NCBI GenBank assembly: GCA_024803745.1
Contig: JANJXV010000159.1
Location: 494,498 to 558,497, forward strand
Reading direction: 5' to 3'
Source of the DNA: Megascapheus bottae
Taxonomy: Eukaryota > Chordata > Mammalia > Rodentia > Geomyidae
DNA: 64,000 nucleotides
Part shown: in pieces, positions 16,201 to 32,045 of the stretch
Numbering within the stretch: position 1 is the stretch's first letter
Layout of the letters: every line of letters starts with the position of its first letter
Made by a program: the position numbers and the translations under genes
The notes under the pieces: model-generated
The model's input: only the letters and a program-made list of their open reading frames with translations
Databases searched by the model: none
What the model was told of the DNA's origin: nothing

Positions 16201-19200
16201 ACACACCTCCATTCTATGACTTCAAACACCTCCATTGTGACTACACACACCTCCATTCTATGAGTTCAACACCTCCATTCTGACTTCACACACCTCCATT
16301 CTGACTTCACATACCTCCATTCTGAATTCACACAGCTCAATTCTGTGACTTCACAAAATTCCATTCTGACTTCAAACACCTCCATTGTATGTATTCACAC
16401 ACCTCCATTCTGTGACTTCACACACTTCCATTGTGACGTCACACACCTCCATTCTATGAGTTCACACACCTCCATTCTATGACTTCACACACCTCCATTC
16501 TGACTTCACAAACCTCTATTCTGTGACTTCGCACACCTCCATTCTGACATCACACACCTCCAATCTATGACTTCACAGACCTCGAATCTGTGACTTCACT
16601 CAACTCCACTCTATGACTTCACACTCCTCCATTCTATGACTTCCCACACCTCCTTTCTATGACTTCACCCACCTTCATTCTATAACTTCACACCTCCATT
16701 CTGAATTCACACACTTCCATTCAGTGACTTCACACACCTCCATTCAATGACTTCACACACCTCCATTCTATGACTTCACACACCTTCATTCTTACTTCAG
16801 AAACATCCATTCTATGACCTCACTCACCTCCATCTATGCCTTCACAAACCTCCATTCTGTGAGTTCACACACCTCCATACTGAGTTCACAAAACTCCATT
16901 TGGTGACTTAACACACCTCCATTCTGACTTCACACACGTCCATTCTATGACTTCACACCCTTCCATTCTGTGACTTCACACACCTCCATTCTATGACTTC
17001 ACACACCTATATTCTATGACTTCACATATCCATTTTGACTTCACACACCTCAAATATATGACTTCAATCAGCTCAATTCTCTGACTTCACACACCTCCAT
17101 TCTATGACTTTAAACCCGTCCATTCAGTGACTTCACACACCTTCATTCAATGACTTCACCCACCTCCATTCTATGACTTCACACACCTCCATTCTCCGAC
17201 TTCACATCCCTCTAATTTGATTTCTCATACCTCCATTCTATAACTTCACAAACCTCACTTCGGTGACTTCACAATACTCCATACTATGACTTCACACACC
17301 TCCATCTATGACTTCACACAACTCCATTATGAGTTCACACACCTCCATTCTGTGACTTCACACACCTCCATTCTGACTTCACACACCTCCATTGTATGAC
17401 TTCGCCCACCTCCATTCTTTGACTTCACACACCTCCTATCTCTGAATTCACAAACTTCCATTGTGACGTCACACACCTCCATTCTATGAGTTCACCCACC
17501 TCCATTCTATGACTTCACACACCTCCATTCTCCAACTTCACACCCCTCTAATTTGATTTCTCATACCTCCATTCTATGACTTCACAAACCTTCCTTCGGT
17601 GACTTCACAATACTCCATTCTTTGACTTCCCACATCTACATTCTATGACTTCACACTCCTCAATTCTGACTCACACAACTCCATTCTGTGACTTCACAAA
17701 ATTTCATTCTATGATTTCACATATCTCCATACTATGACTTCACACACCTCCATTCTGAGTTCACACACCTCCATTCTGTGACTTCACACACCTCCATTCC
17801 GGCTTCACACACCTCCATTGTATGACTTCACACACCTCCATTCTGTGACTTCACACACCTCCACTCTGTGACTTTACACACCTCCATTCTTTGACTTCAC
17901 ACCCCTCCATTCTGTGCCTTCACACACCTCCACTCTGTGACTTCACACATCTCCATTCTATGACTTCACACACTTCCATTGTGACGTCACACACCTCCAT
18001 TCTATGAGTTCACACACCTCCATTCTGACTTCACACACCTCCATTCTATGACTTCACACACCTCCATTCTGAATTCACACAGCTCCATTCTGTGACTTCA
18101 CAAAACTCCATTCTATGATTTCACACACCTCCATACTATGACTTCACACACCTCCATTCTGACTTCACACACCTCTATTCTATGACTTCGCACACCTCCA
18201 TTCTGACATCACACACCTCCATTCTATGACTTCAAAGACCTCGAATCTGTGACTTCACTCACATGCACTCTATGACTTCACACTTCTCCATTCTATGACT
18301 TCCCACACCTCCTTTCTATGACTTCACCCACCTCCAATCTATGACTACACACCTCCATTCTGACTTCACACACCTCCATTCTGTGACTTCACACACCTCC
18401 ATTCCATGACTTCACACACCTTCATTTTTACTTCAGAAACATTCACACACCTCCATTCTTTGACTTCACAAACCTCCATTCTGTGACTTCACACATGCAT
18501 TTTGACTTCACACACCTCCAATATATGACTTCAAACACCTCAATTCTGTGACTTCACACAGCTCCATTCTATGACTTCATAACGTCCATTCTGTGACTTC
18601 ACACAGCTCCATTCTATGACTTCACACACTTCCATTCTATGACTTCACACACCTCCATTCTGTGCCTTTACACACCTCCATTCTGAGTTCACACACCTCC
18701 ATTCTGTGACTTCACACATGCATTTTGACTTCACACACCTCCAATATATGACTTTAAACACCTCAATTCTGTGACTTGACACAGCTCCATTCTATGACTT
18801 CATAACGTCCATTCTGTGACTTCACACACCTCCATTCTATGACTTCACACACGTCCATTCTGTGACTTCACACACCTCTATTCTATGACTTCACACACCT
18901 GCATTGTGACTACACACACTACCATTCTATGAGTACACACACCTCCATTCTGACTTCACACACCTCCATTCTATGACTTCACAGAGCTCCATTCTATGAC
19001 TTCACACACCTCCTTTCTATGACATCACCCAACTCCATTCTATGACTTCACACCTACATTCTGACTTCACACACCTCCATTCTGTGACTTCACACACCTC
19101 CATTATATGACTTCACACACCTCCATTCTATGACTTCACACACCTCCATTCTATGCCTCCACACACCTCCATTCTGTGACTTCACACATCCATTCTATGC

Positions 19201-22200
19201 CTTCACACACCTTCATTCTTAGTTCACAAACATATATTCTATGACTTCACACACCTCCATTCTTTGACTTCACACACCTCCATTCTATGTCTTCACACAC
19301 CTCCATTCTTTGACTTCACACACCTAAATTCTGAGTTGACACATCTCCAATCTGTGACTTCACACACCTCCATTCTGACTTCACACATCTCCATTCTATG
19401 ACTTCACACACCTTCATTTTTACTTTACGAACATCCATTCTATAACTTCACACACCTCCATTCTATGACTTCACACACCTCCATTCAGTGACTTCACACA
19501 CCTCCATTCTATGATTTCACACACCTCCATTCTGTGACTTCACACACCTCCATTCTATGACTTCACACACTTCCATTGTGACGTCACACACCTCCATTCT
19601 ATGAGTTCACACACCTCCAATCTGACTTCACACACCTCCATTCTATGACTTCACACACCTCCAATCTGAATTCACACAGCTCCATTCTGTGCCTTCACAA
19701 AACTCTATTCTATGATTTCACACAACTCCATACTATGACTTCACACAACTCCATCTATGACTTCACACACCTCCATTGTGACTTCACACACCTCTATTCT
19801 ATGTCTTCGCACATCTCCATGCTGACATCACACACCCCCATTCTATGACTTCACAGACCTCGAATCTGTGATTTCACTCACATGCACTCTTTGACTTCAC
19901 ACTCCTCCATTCTATGACTTCCCACACCTGCTTTCTATGACTTCACCCACCTCCAATCTATGACTACACACCTCCATTCTGACTTCACTCACCTCCATTC
20001 TGTGACTTCACACACCTCCATTCCATGACTTCACACACCTTCATTTTTACTTCAGAAACATTCACACACCTCCATTCTATGACTTCACAAACCTCCATTC
20101 TGTGACTTCACACATGCATTTTGACTTCACACACCTCCAATATATGACTTCAAACACCTCAATTCTGTGACTTCACACAGTTCCATTCTATGACTTCATA
20201 ACGTCCATTCTGTGACTTCACACAGCTCCATTCTATGACTTCACACACTTCCATTCTATGACTTCACACACCTCCATTCTGTGCCTTTACACACCTCCAT
20301 TCTGACTTCACACACCTCCATTCTGTGACTTCACACACCTCCATTCTATGACTTCACACACCTCCATTCTATGACTTCACACACCTTCATTCTTACTTCA
20401 GAAACATCCATTCTATGACTTCACACACCTCCATTCTATGACTTCACAAACCTCCATTCTGTGACTTCACACACCTCCATTCTGACTTCACACACTTCCA
20501 TTCTATGACTTCACACACTTCCATTCTATGACTTCACACACCTCCATTCTCTGACTTCTTCACACACTTCCATTCTGAGTTCACACACCTCTATTCTCTG
20601 ATTTCACACATCTCCATTCTGTGACTTCACACACCTCCATTCTGTGACTTCACACACTTCCATCTATGACTTCACAAACCTTCATTCTATGATTTCACAC
20701 ACCTCCATTCTGTGACTTCACAAACCTCCATTCTATGACCTCACACACCCTCATTCTATGATTTCACACATCTCCATTCTATGACTTCACACATCCATTT
20801 GTACTTCACACACCTCCAATATATGACTTCAAACACCTCAATTCCGTGACTTCACACACCTCCATTCTATGATTTCAAACCTTCCATTCTGTGACTTCAC
20901 ACACCTCCATTTCATGACTTCACACACTTCCATTCTATGACTTCACACACCTCCATTCTGTGACTTTACACACCTCCATTCTGAGTTCACACACCTCAGT
21001 TCTGGGACTTCACACACCTCCAATCTGTGACTTCCCCCACCTCCATTCTGTGACTTCACACACCTCCATTTTATGACTTCACACAACTCCATTCTATGAC
21101 TTCACACACGTCCATTCTGTGACTTCACAGACCTCCATTCTATGACTTCACACACCTCCATTGTGACTACACACACTACCATTCTATGAGTTCACAAACC
21201 TCCATTCTGACTTCACACACCTCCATTCTATGACTTCACACACCTCCTTTCTATGACTTCACCCAACTCCATTCTATGACTTCACACCTCCATTCTGACT
21301 TCACACACCTCCATTCTGTGACTTCACACACCTCCATTATATGACTTCACACACCTCCATTCTATGACTTCACACACCTCCATTCTATGCCTTCACACAC
21401 CTCCATTCTTTGACTTCACTCACCTCCATTCTATGTCTTCACACACCTCCATTTTTTGACTTCACACACCTAAATTCTGAGTTGACACATCTGCATTCTG
21501 TGACTTCACACTCCTCCATTCTGACTTCACACATCTCCATTCTATGACTTCACACACCTTCATTTTTACTTTACAAACAGCCATTCTATAACTTCACACA
21601 CCTCCATTCTATGACTTCACACACCTCCATTCAGTGACTTCACACACCTCCATTCTATGACTTCACACACCTCCATTCTGTGACTTCACACACCTCCATT
21701 CTATGACTTCACACACTTCCATTGTGACGTCACACACCTCCATTCTATGAGAACACACACCTCCATTCTGTGCCTTCACACACCTCCACTCTGTGACTTC
21801 ACACACCTCCATTCTGAATTCACTCAGCTCCATTCTGTGCCTTCACAAAATTCTATTCTATGATTTCACACACCTCCATACTATGACTTCACACAACACC
21901 ATCTATGACTTCACACACCTCCATTCTGACTTCACACATCTCTATTCTATGACTTTGCACACCTCCATTCTGACATCACACACCTCCATTCTATGAATTC
22001 ACAGACCTCGAATCTGTGATTTCACTCACATGCACTCTATGACTTCACACTCCTCCATTCTATGACTACCCACACCTCCTTTCTATGACTTCACCCACCT
22101 CCAATCTATGACTACACACCTCCATTCTGACTTCACACACCTCCATTCTGTGACTTCACACACCTCCATTCCATGACTTCACACACCTTCATTTTTCCTT

Positions 22201-22300
22201 CAGAGACATTCACACACCTCCATTCTATGACTTCACAAACCTCCATTCTGTGACATCACGCATGCATTTTGACTTCACACACCTCCAATATATGATTTCA
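13262..22300 (+). repeat. 9.65 kb higher-order unit, copy 2, with internal deletions
   Basis: This is the head-to-tail second copy of 3610-13261. The offset starts at 9652-9654 and then shifts in steps: 9587 near 15421, 9631 near 16239, 9498-9500 from about 17530, 9076 near 20297 and 9007 near 21725. The steps are losses or gains of small groups of monomers. The largest is a loss of about 424 bp: positions 10797-11220 of copy 1 have no counterpart at about 20297. A loss of 69 bp (three 23 bp units) removes a stretch present at about 12601-12669. Homology to copy 1 runs to its end near 22300. No gene is present. Confidence 0.8.
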
Positions 22301-25300
22301 AACACCTCAATTCTGTGACTTCACACAGCTCCATTCTATGACTTCATAACGTCCATTCTGTGACTTCACACAGCTCCATTCTATGACTTCACACACTTCC
22401 ATTCTATGACTTCACACACCTCCACTCTGTGCCTTTACACACCTCCATTCTGAGTTCACACACCTCCATTCTGTGATATCACACACCTCTATTCTGTCAC
22501 TTCCCACACCTCCATTCTGTGACTTCACACACATCCATTCTATGACTTCACACACCTCTATTCTGACTTCACACAACTCCATTCTATGATTTCATACACG
22601 TCCATTCTGACTTCACACACCTCCATTCTATGACTTCGCACACCTCTCTTCTGATTTCACACACCTCCATTCTGTGACTTCACACACCTCCAATCTGACA
22701 TCACACACCTCCATTCTGTGACTTCACACACTTCCATTCTATGACTTCACACACATTCATTCTATGATTTCACACACCTCCATTCTGTGACTTCACAAAC
22801 CTCCATTCTATGACCTCACACACCCTCATTCTATGATTTCACACACCTCCATTCTATGACTTCACACACCTCCATTCTATGATTTCACACACGTCCATTC
22901 TGTGACTTCACACACCTCCATTCTATGACTTCACACACCTCCATTGTGACTACACACACTACCATTCTATGAGTTCACACACCTCCATTCTGACTTCACA
23001 CATCTCTATTCTCTGACTTCACACACCTCCATTCTATGACTTCACACACCTCCTTTCTATGACATCACCCAACTCCATTCTATGACTTCACACCTCCATT
23101 CTGACTTCACACACCTCCATTCTGTGACTTCACACACCTCCATTCTATGACTTCACCCACCTCCATTCTATGACTTCACATACCTCCATTCTATGCCTTC
23201 ACATACCTCCATTCTGTGACTTCACACACCTCCATTCTATGCCTTCACACACCTTCATTCTTACTTCACAAACATATATTCTATGACTTCACACACCTCC
23301 ATTCTTTGACTTCACACAACTCCATTCTATGTCTTCACACACCTCCATTCTTTGACTTCACACACCTAAATTCTGAGTTGACACATCTCCATTCTGTGAC
23401 TTCACACAGCTCCATTCTATGACTTCACACACTTCCATTCTATGACTTCACACACCTCCACTCTGTGCCTTTACACACCTCCATTCTGAGTTCACACACA
23501 TCCATTCTATGACTTCACACACCTCTATTCTGACTTCACACAACTCCATTCTATGATTTCATACACCTCCATTCTGACTTCACACACCTGCATTCAATGA
23601 CTTCACACACCTACATTCTTTGACTTCACACACCTCCAATCTGATATCACACACCTCCATTCCATGATTTCACAGACCTCGAATCTGTGACTTCACTCAC
23701 CTGCATTCTATGACTACCCACACCTCTTTCTATGACTTCACCCACCTCCAATCTATGACTACACACCTCCATTCTGACTTCACACACCTCCATTCTGAGT
23801 CTTCACACACCTCCATTCTATGACTTCACATACCTCCATTCTATGACTTCACAAACCTCCATTCTGTGACTTCACACACCTCCATTCTGACTTCACACAC
23901 TTCCATTCTATGACTTCACACACTTCCATTCTATGACTTCACACACCTCCATTCTCTGACTTCACACACTACCATTCTGAGTTCACACACCTCTATTCTG
24001 TGATTTCACACATCTCCATTCTGTGACTTCACAAACCTCCATTCTATGACCTCACACACCCTCATTATATGATTTCACACACCTCCATTGTATGACTTCA
24101 CACATCCATTTTGACTTCACACACCTCCAATATATGACTTCAAGCACCTCAATTCTGTGACTTCACACACCTCCATTCTAAGATTTCGAACCGTCCATTC
24201 TGTGAGTTCAAACACCTCCATTTTATGACTTCATACACTTCCATTCTATGACTTCACACTCCTCAATTCTGGGACTTCACACACCTCCAATCTGTGACTT
24301 CCCCCACCTCCATTCTGTGACTTCACACACCTCCATTCTATGACTTCACACACCTCCATTCTATGACTTCACACACGTCCATTCTGTGACTTCACACACC
24401 TCCATTCTATGACTTCACACACCTCCATTTTGACTACACACACTACCATTCTATGAGTTCACACACCTCCATTCTGACTTCACACACCTCCATTCTCTGA
24501 CTTCACACACCTCCATTCTGACTTCACACACCTCCATTCTCTGACTTCACACACTTCCATTCTGAGATCACACATCTCTATTCTGTGATTTCACACATCT
24601 CCATTCTGTGACTTCACACACCTCCATTCTGTGACTTCACACACCTCCATTCTATGACTTCAACCACCTCCATTCTATGACTTCACATAACTCCATTCTA
24701 TGCCTTCACATACCTCCATTCTGTGACTTCACACACCTCCATTCTATGCCTTCACACATCTTCATTCTTACTTCACAAACATGTATTCTATGACTTCACA
24801 CACCTCCATTCTTTGACTTCACACACCTCCATTCTATGTCTTCACACACCTCCATTCTTTGACTTCACACACCTAAATTCTGAGTTGACACATCTCCATT
24901 CTGTGACTTCACACACCTCCTTTATGACTTCACACATGTCCATTCTATGACTTCACACACCTTCATTTTTACTTTACAAACATCCATTCTATAACTTCAC
25001 ACACCTCCATTCTATGACTTCACACACCTCCATTCAGTGACTTCACACACCTCCATTCTATGACTTCACACACCTCCATTCTGTGACTTCACACACCTCC
25101 ATTCAATGACTTCACACACTTCCATTGTGACGTCACACACCTCCATTCTATGAGTTCACACACCTCCATTCTGACTTCACACACCTCCATTCTATGACTT
25201 CACACACCTCCATTCTGAATTCACTCAGCTCCATTCTGTGCCTTCACAAAACTCTATTCTATGATTTCACACAACTCCATACTATGACTTCACACAACTC

Positions 25301-27440
25301 CATCTATGACTTCACACACCTCCATTCTGACTTCACACACCTCTATTCTATGACTTCGCACACCTCCATTCTGACATCACACACCTCCATTCTATGACTT
25401 CACAGACCTCGAATCTGTGATTTCACTCACATGCACTCTATGACTTCACACTCCTCCATTCTATGACTTCCCACAACTCCATTCTATGACTTCACCAACC
25501 TCCAATCTATGACTACACACCTCCATTCTGACTTCACACACCTCCATTCTGTGACTTCACACACCTCCATTCCATGACTTCACACACCTTCATTTTTACT
25601 TCAGAAACATTCACACACCTCCATTCTATGACTTCACAAACCTCCATTCTGTGACTTCACACATGCATTTTGACTTCACACACCTCCAATATATGACTTC
25701 AAACACCTCAATTCTTGACTTCACACAGCTCCATTCTATGACTTCATACCGTCCATTCTGTGACTTCACACAGCTCCATTCTATGACTTCGCACACTTCC
25801 ATTCTATGACTTCACACACCTCCATTCTGTGCCTTTACACACCTCCATTCTGAGTTCACACACCTCCATTCTGTGACGTCACACACCTCTATTCTGTCAC
25901 TTCCCACACCTCCATTCTGTGACTTCACACACATCCATTCTATGACTTCACACACCTCCATTCTGACTTCACACACCTCCATTCTATGACTTCGCACACC
26001 TCTCTTCTGATTTCACACACCTCCATTCTGTGACTTCACACACCTCCATTCAATGACTTCACACACCTACATTCTTTGACTTCACACACCTCCAATCTGA
26101 CATCACACACCTCCATTCCATGATTTCACAGACCTCGAATCTGTGACTTCACTCACCTGCATTCTATGACTACCCACACCTCTTTCTATGACTTCACCCA
26201 CCTCCAATCCATGACAACACACCTCCATTCTGAATTCACACACCTCCATTCTGTGACTTCACACACCTCCATTCTATGACTTCACACACCTCCATTCTGA
26301 CTTCACACACTTCCATTCTATGACTTCACACACTTCCATTCTATGACTTCACACACCTCCATTCTCTGACTTCACACACTACCATTCTGAGTTCACACAG
26401 CTCTATTCTGTGATTTCACACATCTCTATTCTGTGACTTCACACACCTCCATTCTGTGACTTCACACACTTCCATTCTATGACTTCACACACCTTCATTC
26501 TATGATTTCACACACCTCCATTCTGTGACTTCACAAACCTCCATTCTATGACCTCACACACCCTCATTCTATGATTTCACACACCTCCATTCTATGACTT
26601 CACACATCCATTTTGACTTCACACACCTCCAATATATGAGTTCAAACACCTCAATTCTGTGACTTCACACACCTCCATTCTATGATTTCAAACGGTCCAT
26701 TCTGTGAGTTCACACACCTCCATTTTATGACTTCACACACTTCCATTCTATGACTTCACACACCTCCATTCTGTGACTTTACACACCTCCATTCTGATTT
26801 CCAACACCTCAATTCTGGGACTTCACACACCTCCTATCTGTGACTTCCCCCACCTCCATTCTGTGACTTCACACACCTCCATTCTATGACTTCACACACC
26901 TCCATTCTATGACTTCACACACGTCCATTCTGTGACTTCACACACCTCCATTCTTTGACTTCACACACCTCCATTGTGACTACACACACTACCATTCTAT
27001 CAGTTCACACACCTCCATTCTGACTTCACACACCTGCATTCTATGACTTCACACACCTCCATTCTATGACTTCACACACCTCCTTTCTATGACTTCACCC
27101 AACTCCATTCTATGACTTCACACCTCCATTCTGACTTCACACACCTCCATTCTGTGACTTCACACACCTCCATTATATGACTTCACACACCTCCGTTCTA
27201 TGACTGCACACACCTCCATTCTATGCCTTCACACACCTCCATTCTATGCCTACACACACCTTCATTCTTACTTCACAAACATATATTCTATGACTTCACA
27301 CATCTCCGTTCTTTGACTTCACACACCTCCATTCTATGTCTTCACACACCTCCATTCTTTGACTTCACACACCTAAATTCTGAGTTGACACATCTCCATT
27401 CTGTGACTTCACACACCTCCATTCTATGACTTCACACACC
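22300..27440 (+). repeat. Mosaic of left-type satellite segments
   Basis: This block has no single clean period. Pieces of the flanking higher-order units recur with several offsets. The CTTCATTTTTACTTTAC marker near 21558 returns near 24961 (offset 3403). The ATTCTCTGAC marker beside the unusual CACACTACC monomer near 23951 returns near 26361 (offset 2410). The segment with CAAACATATATTC near 23270 returns near 27277 (offset about 4007). The same left-type markers as in 3610-22300 occur, including CCTCGAATCTG and CAAACATATATTC. It looks like repeated overlapping duplication and deletion of one parental unit; the order of events cannot be read by eye. No gene or foreign insertion is visible. 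Confidence 0.65.
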
Positions 27441-29310
27441 TCCATTCTGTGACTTCACACACCTCCATTCTATGACTTCAAACACCTCCATTGTGACTAC
27501 ACACACCTCCATTCTATGAGTTCAACACCTCCATTCTGACTTCACACACCTCCATTCTATGACTTCACACACCTCCATTCTGAATTCACACAGCTCAATT
27601 CTGTGACTTCACAAAATTCCATTCTGACTTCAAACACCTCCATTGTATGTATTCACACACCTCCATTCTGTGACTTCACACACTTCCATTGTGACGTCAC
27701 ACACCTCCATTCTATGACTTCACACACCTCCATTCTATGACTTCACACACCTCCATTCTGACTTCACAAACCTCTATTCTATGACTTCGTACAACTCCAT
27801 TCTGACATCAAACACCTCCAATCTATGACTTCACAGACCTCGAATCTGTGACTTCACTCACCTCCACTCTATGACATCACACTCCTCCATTCTATGACTT
27901 CCCACACCTCCTTTCTATGACTTCACCGACCTTCATTCTATGACTTCACACCTCCATTCTGACTTCACACACTTCCATTCAGTGACTTCACACACCTCCA
28001 TTCAATGACTTCACACAGCTCCATTCTATGACTTCACACACCTACATTCTTACTTCAGAAACATCCATTCTATGACCTCACTCACCTCCATCTATGACTT
28101 CACAAACCTCCATTCTGTGACTTCACACACCTCCATACTGAGTTCACAAAACTCCATTCGGTGACTTAACACACCTCCGTTCTGAATTCACACACGTCCA
28201 TTCTATGACTTCACACACCTTCATTCTGAGTTCACACACCTTCTTTCTCTGACTTCACACACCTCCATTCAATGACTTTACACACCTACATTCTTTGACT
28301 TCACACACCTCAAATCTGACATCACACATATCCATTCTATGATTTCACAGACCTCGAAACTGTGACTTCACTCACCTGCATACTATGACTACCCACTCCT
28401 CCATTCTATGACTTCCCACACCTCCTTTCTATGAATTCACCCACCTCCAATCTATGACTACACACACCTCCATTCTTTGACTTCACACACCTAAATTCTG
28501 AGTTGACACACCTCCATTCTGTGACTGCACACACCTCCATTCTGACTTCACACAGCTCCATTCTATGACTTCACATACCTCCATTCTTTGACATCACACA
28601 CCTCCATTCTATGACTTCACACACCTTCATTCTTACTTTACACACCTCCATTCTGTGAGTTCACATACCTCCATTCTATGACTTCACACACCTCCATTCT
28701 CTGATTTCACACACCTCTATTCTATGACTTCGCACACCTCCATTCTGACATCACACACCTCCATTCTATGACTTCAAAGACCTCGAATCTGTGACTTCAC
28801 TCACCAGCAGTCTATGACTTCACACTCCTCCATTCTATGACTTCCCACACCTCCGTTCTATGACTTCACCCACCTCCAATCTATGACTACACACCTCCAT
28901 TCTGACTTCACACACCTCCATTCTGTGACTTCTCACACCTCCATTCTATGACTTCACAAACCTCCATTCTGTGACTTCACACATGCATTTTCACTTCACA
29001 CACCTCCAATATATGACTTCACACACCTCCATTCAGTGACTTCACACACCTCCATTCTATGACTTCACACACCTCCATTCTGTGACTTCATACACCTCCA
29101 TTCTATGACTTCACACACTTCCATTGTGACGTCACACACCTCCATTCTATGAGTTCACACACCTCCATTCTGACTTCACACACCTCCATTCTATGACTAC
29201 ACACACCTCCATTCTGAATTCACTCAGCTCCATTCTGTGCCTTCACAAAACACTATTCTATGATTTCACACAACTCCATACTATGACTTCACACAACTCC
29301 ATCTATGACT
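27440..29310 (+). repeat. About 2.96 kb-spaced duplicated segment, copy 1
   Basis: Marker monomers in this stretch return about 2.96 kb downstream. GTGACTACACAC near 27493 returns near 30450 (offset 2957), ACTCCATTCGGTGAC near 28151 returns near 31107 (2956), and TACTATGACTACCC near 28381 returns near 31383 (3002). The GTGACGTCAC monomer near 29126 returns near 31858 (2732), so copy 2 has lost about 270 bp before that point. Similarity ends near 29310. The two copies differ at more positions than the near-identical pairs in the right half, which suggests an older duplication. No coding content. Confidence 0.7.
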
Positions 29311-30397
29311 TCACACCCCTCCATTCTGACTTCACAAACCTCCATTCTGTGACTTCACACATGCATTTTGACTTCACACACCTCCAATATATGACTTCAA
29401 ACACCTCAATTCTGTGACTTCACACAGCTTCATTCTATGACTTCATAACGTCCATTCTGTGACTTCACACAGCTCCATTCTATGACTTCACACACCTCCA
29501 TTCTGTGCCTTTACACACCTCCATTCTGAGTTCACACACCTCCATTCTGTGACGTCACACACCTCTATTCTGTCACTTCCCACACCTCCATTCTTTGACT
29601 TCACACACCTCCATTCTATGACTTCACACACCTCTATTCTGACTTCACACACCTCCATTCTATGACTTCACACACGTCCATTCTGTGACTTCACACACCA
29701 CCATTCTGAGTTCACCCAACTCCATTCTTTGACTTCACACACCTCCATTCTGACTTCACACACCTCCATTCTATGACTTCACACACATCCATTCTATGAC
29801 TTCATACACCTCCATTCTGTGACTTCACACACCTCCATTCTGAGTTCACACACCTCCGTTCTGTGACTTCTCACACCTCGATTCTGTGACTTCACACAGC
29901 TCCAAACTGTGACTTCACACACCTCCATTCTATGACTTCACACACCTCCATTCTGTGACATCACACACCTCCATTCTATGACCTCACACACCCTCGTTCT
30001 ATGATTTCACACACCTCCATTCTATGACTTCACACATCCATTTTGATTTTACACACCTCGAGTATATGACTTCAAACACCTCAATTCTGTGACTTCACAC
30101 TCCTCCATTCTATGACTTCATACCGTCCATTCTGTGACATCACACACCTCCATTCTATGACTTCACACACTTCCATTCTATGACTTCACACACCTCCATT
30201 CTGTGACTTTACACACCTCCATTCTGGGTTCACACACCTCCATTCTGTGTCTTCACACTCCTGCAATCTGTGACTTTCCACACCTCCATTCTGTGTCTTC
30301 ATACACCTCCATTCTATGACTTAACACACCTTCATTCTTACTTCACAAACACCCATTCTGTAACTTCACACACCTCCATTCTATGACTTCACACACC
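29310..30397 (+). repeat. Bridging segment related to 14.7-16.2 kb
   Basis: This stretch separates the two copies of the 2.96 kb-spaced segment. Its first part (about 29330-29640) carries the CACATGCATTTTGAC and CATAACGTCC monomers in the order seen at about 14690-14950. Its second part (about 29800-30390) carries TCCAAACTGTG, CATCCATTTTGATTTTAC and CATACCGTCC in the order seen at about 15650-16130. It is therefore a shortened relative of the 9.65 kb higher-order unit. I see nothing other than satellite monomers. Confidence 0.6.
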
Positions 30398-32045
30398 TCC
30401 ATTCTGTGACTTCACACACCTCCATTCTATGTCTTCAAACACCTCCATTGTGACTACACACACCTCCATTCTATGAGTTCAACACCTCCATTCTGACTTC
30501 ACACACCTCCATTCTATGACTTCACACACCTCCATTCTGAATTCACAAAGTCCAATTCTGTGACTTCACAAAATTCCATTCTGACTTCAACACCTCCATT
30601 TTATGTATTCACACACCTCCATTCTGTGACTTCACACACTTCCATTGTGACGTCACACACCTCAATTCTATGAGTTCACACACTTCCATTCTATGACTTC
30701 ACACACCTCCATTCTGACTTCACAAACCTCTATTCTATGACTTCGTACACCTCCATTCTGACATCAAACACCTCCAATCTATGACTTCACAGACCTCGAA
30801 TCTGTGACTTCACTCACCTCCACTCTATGACTTCACACTCCTCCATTCTAAGACTTCCCACACCTCCTTTCTATGACTTCACCCACCTTCATTCTATGAC
30901 TTCACACCTCCATTCTGACTTCACACACTTCCATTCAGTGACTTCACACACCTCCATTCAATGACTTCACACACCTCCATTCTATGACTTCACACACCTA
31001 CATTCGTACTTCAGAAACATCCATTCTATGACCTCACTCACCTCCATCTATGACTTCACAAACCTCCATTCTGTGACTTCACACACCTCCATACTGAGTT
31101 CACAAAACTCCATTCGGTGACTTAACACACCTCCATTCTGAATTCACACACGTCCATTCTATGACTTCACACCCTTCCATTCTGTGACTTCACACACCTC
31201 CATTCTGTGACTTCACACACCTTTATTCTGAGTTCACACACCTTCTTTCTGTGACTTCACACACCTCCATTCAATGACTTGACACACCTACATTCTTTGA
31301 CTTCACACACCTCAAATCTGACATCACACATCACCATTCTATGATTTCACAGACCTCGAATCTGTGACTTCACTCACCTGCATACTATGACTACCCACTC
31401 CTCCATTCTATGACTTCCCACACCTCCTTTCTATGAATTCACCCACCTCCAATCTATGACTACACACCTCCATTCTGACTTCACACACCTCCATTCTGTG
31501 ACTTCACACACCTCCATTCTATAACTTCACACACCTCCATTCTATGACTTCACACACCTCCATTCTATGACTTCACACACCTCCATTCTTTGACTTCACA
31601 CACCTAAATTCTGAGTTGACACACCTCCATTCTGTGACTTCACACACCTCCATTCTGACTTCACACAGCTCCATTCTATGACTTCACAAACCTCCATTCT
31701 TTGACATCACACACCTCCATTCTATGACTTCACACACTTTCATTCCTACTTTACACACCTCCATTCTGTGAGTTCACATACCTCCATTCTATGACTTCAC
31801 ACACCTCCATTCTCTGATTTCACACACCTCCATTCTATGACTTCACACACTTCCATTGTGACGTCACACACCTCCATTCTATGAGTTCACACACCTCCAT
31901 TCTGACTTCACGCACCTCCATTCTATGACTTCACACACCTCCATTCTGAATTCACACAGCTCCATTCTGTGACTTCACAAAACTCCATTCTATGATTTCA
32001 CACATCTCCATACTATGACTCCACACAACTCCATCTATGACTTCA
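30397..32045 (+). repeat. About 2.96 kb-spaced duplicated segment, copy 2
   Basis: This is the partner of 27440-29310 with offsets of 2957 to 3002 bp, falling to 2732 bp near the right end. It keeps the same marker order: GTGACTACACAC, CATTCGGTGAC, then TACTATGACTACCCAC. Small differences are visible, for example TCACAAAGTCC near 30545 where copy 1 has TCACACAGCTC. Similarity ends near 32045, where this copy continues into an ATATGAC monomer while copy 1 continues into the 29310 bridging segment. No gene is present. Confidence 0.7.
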
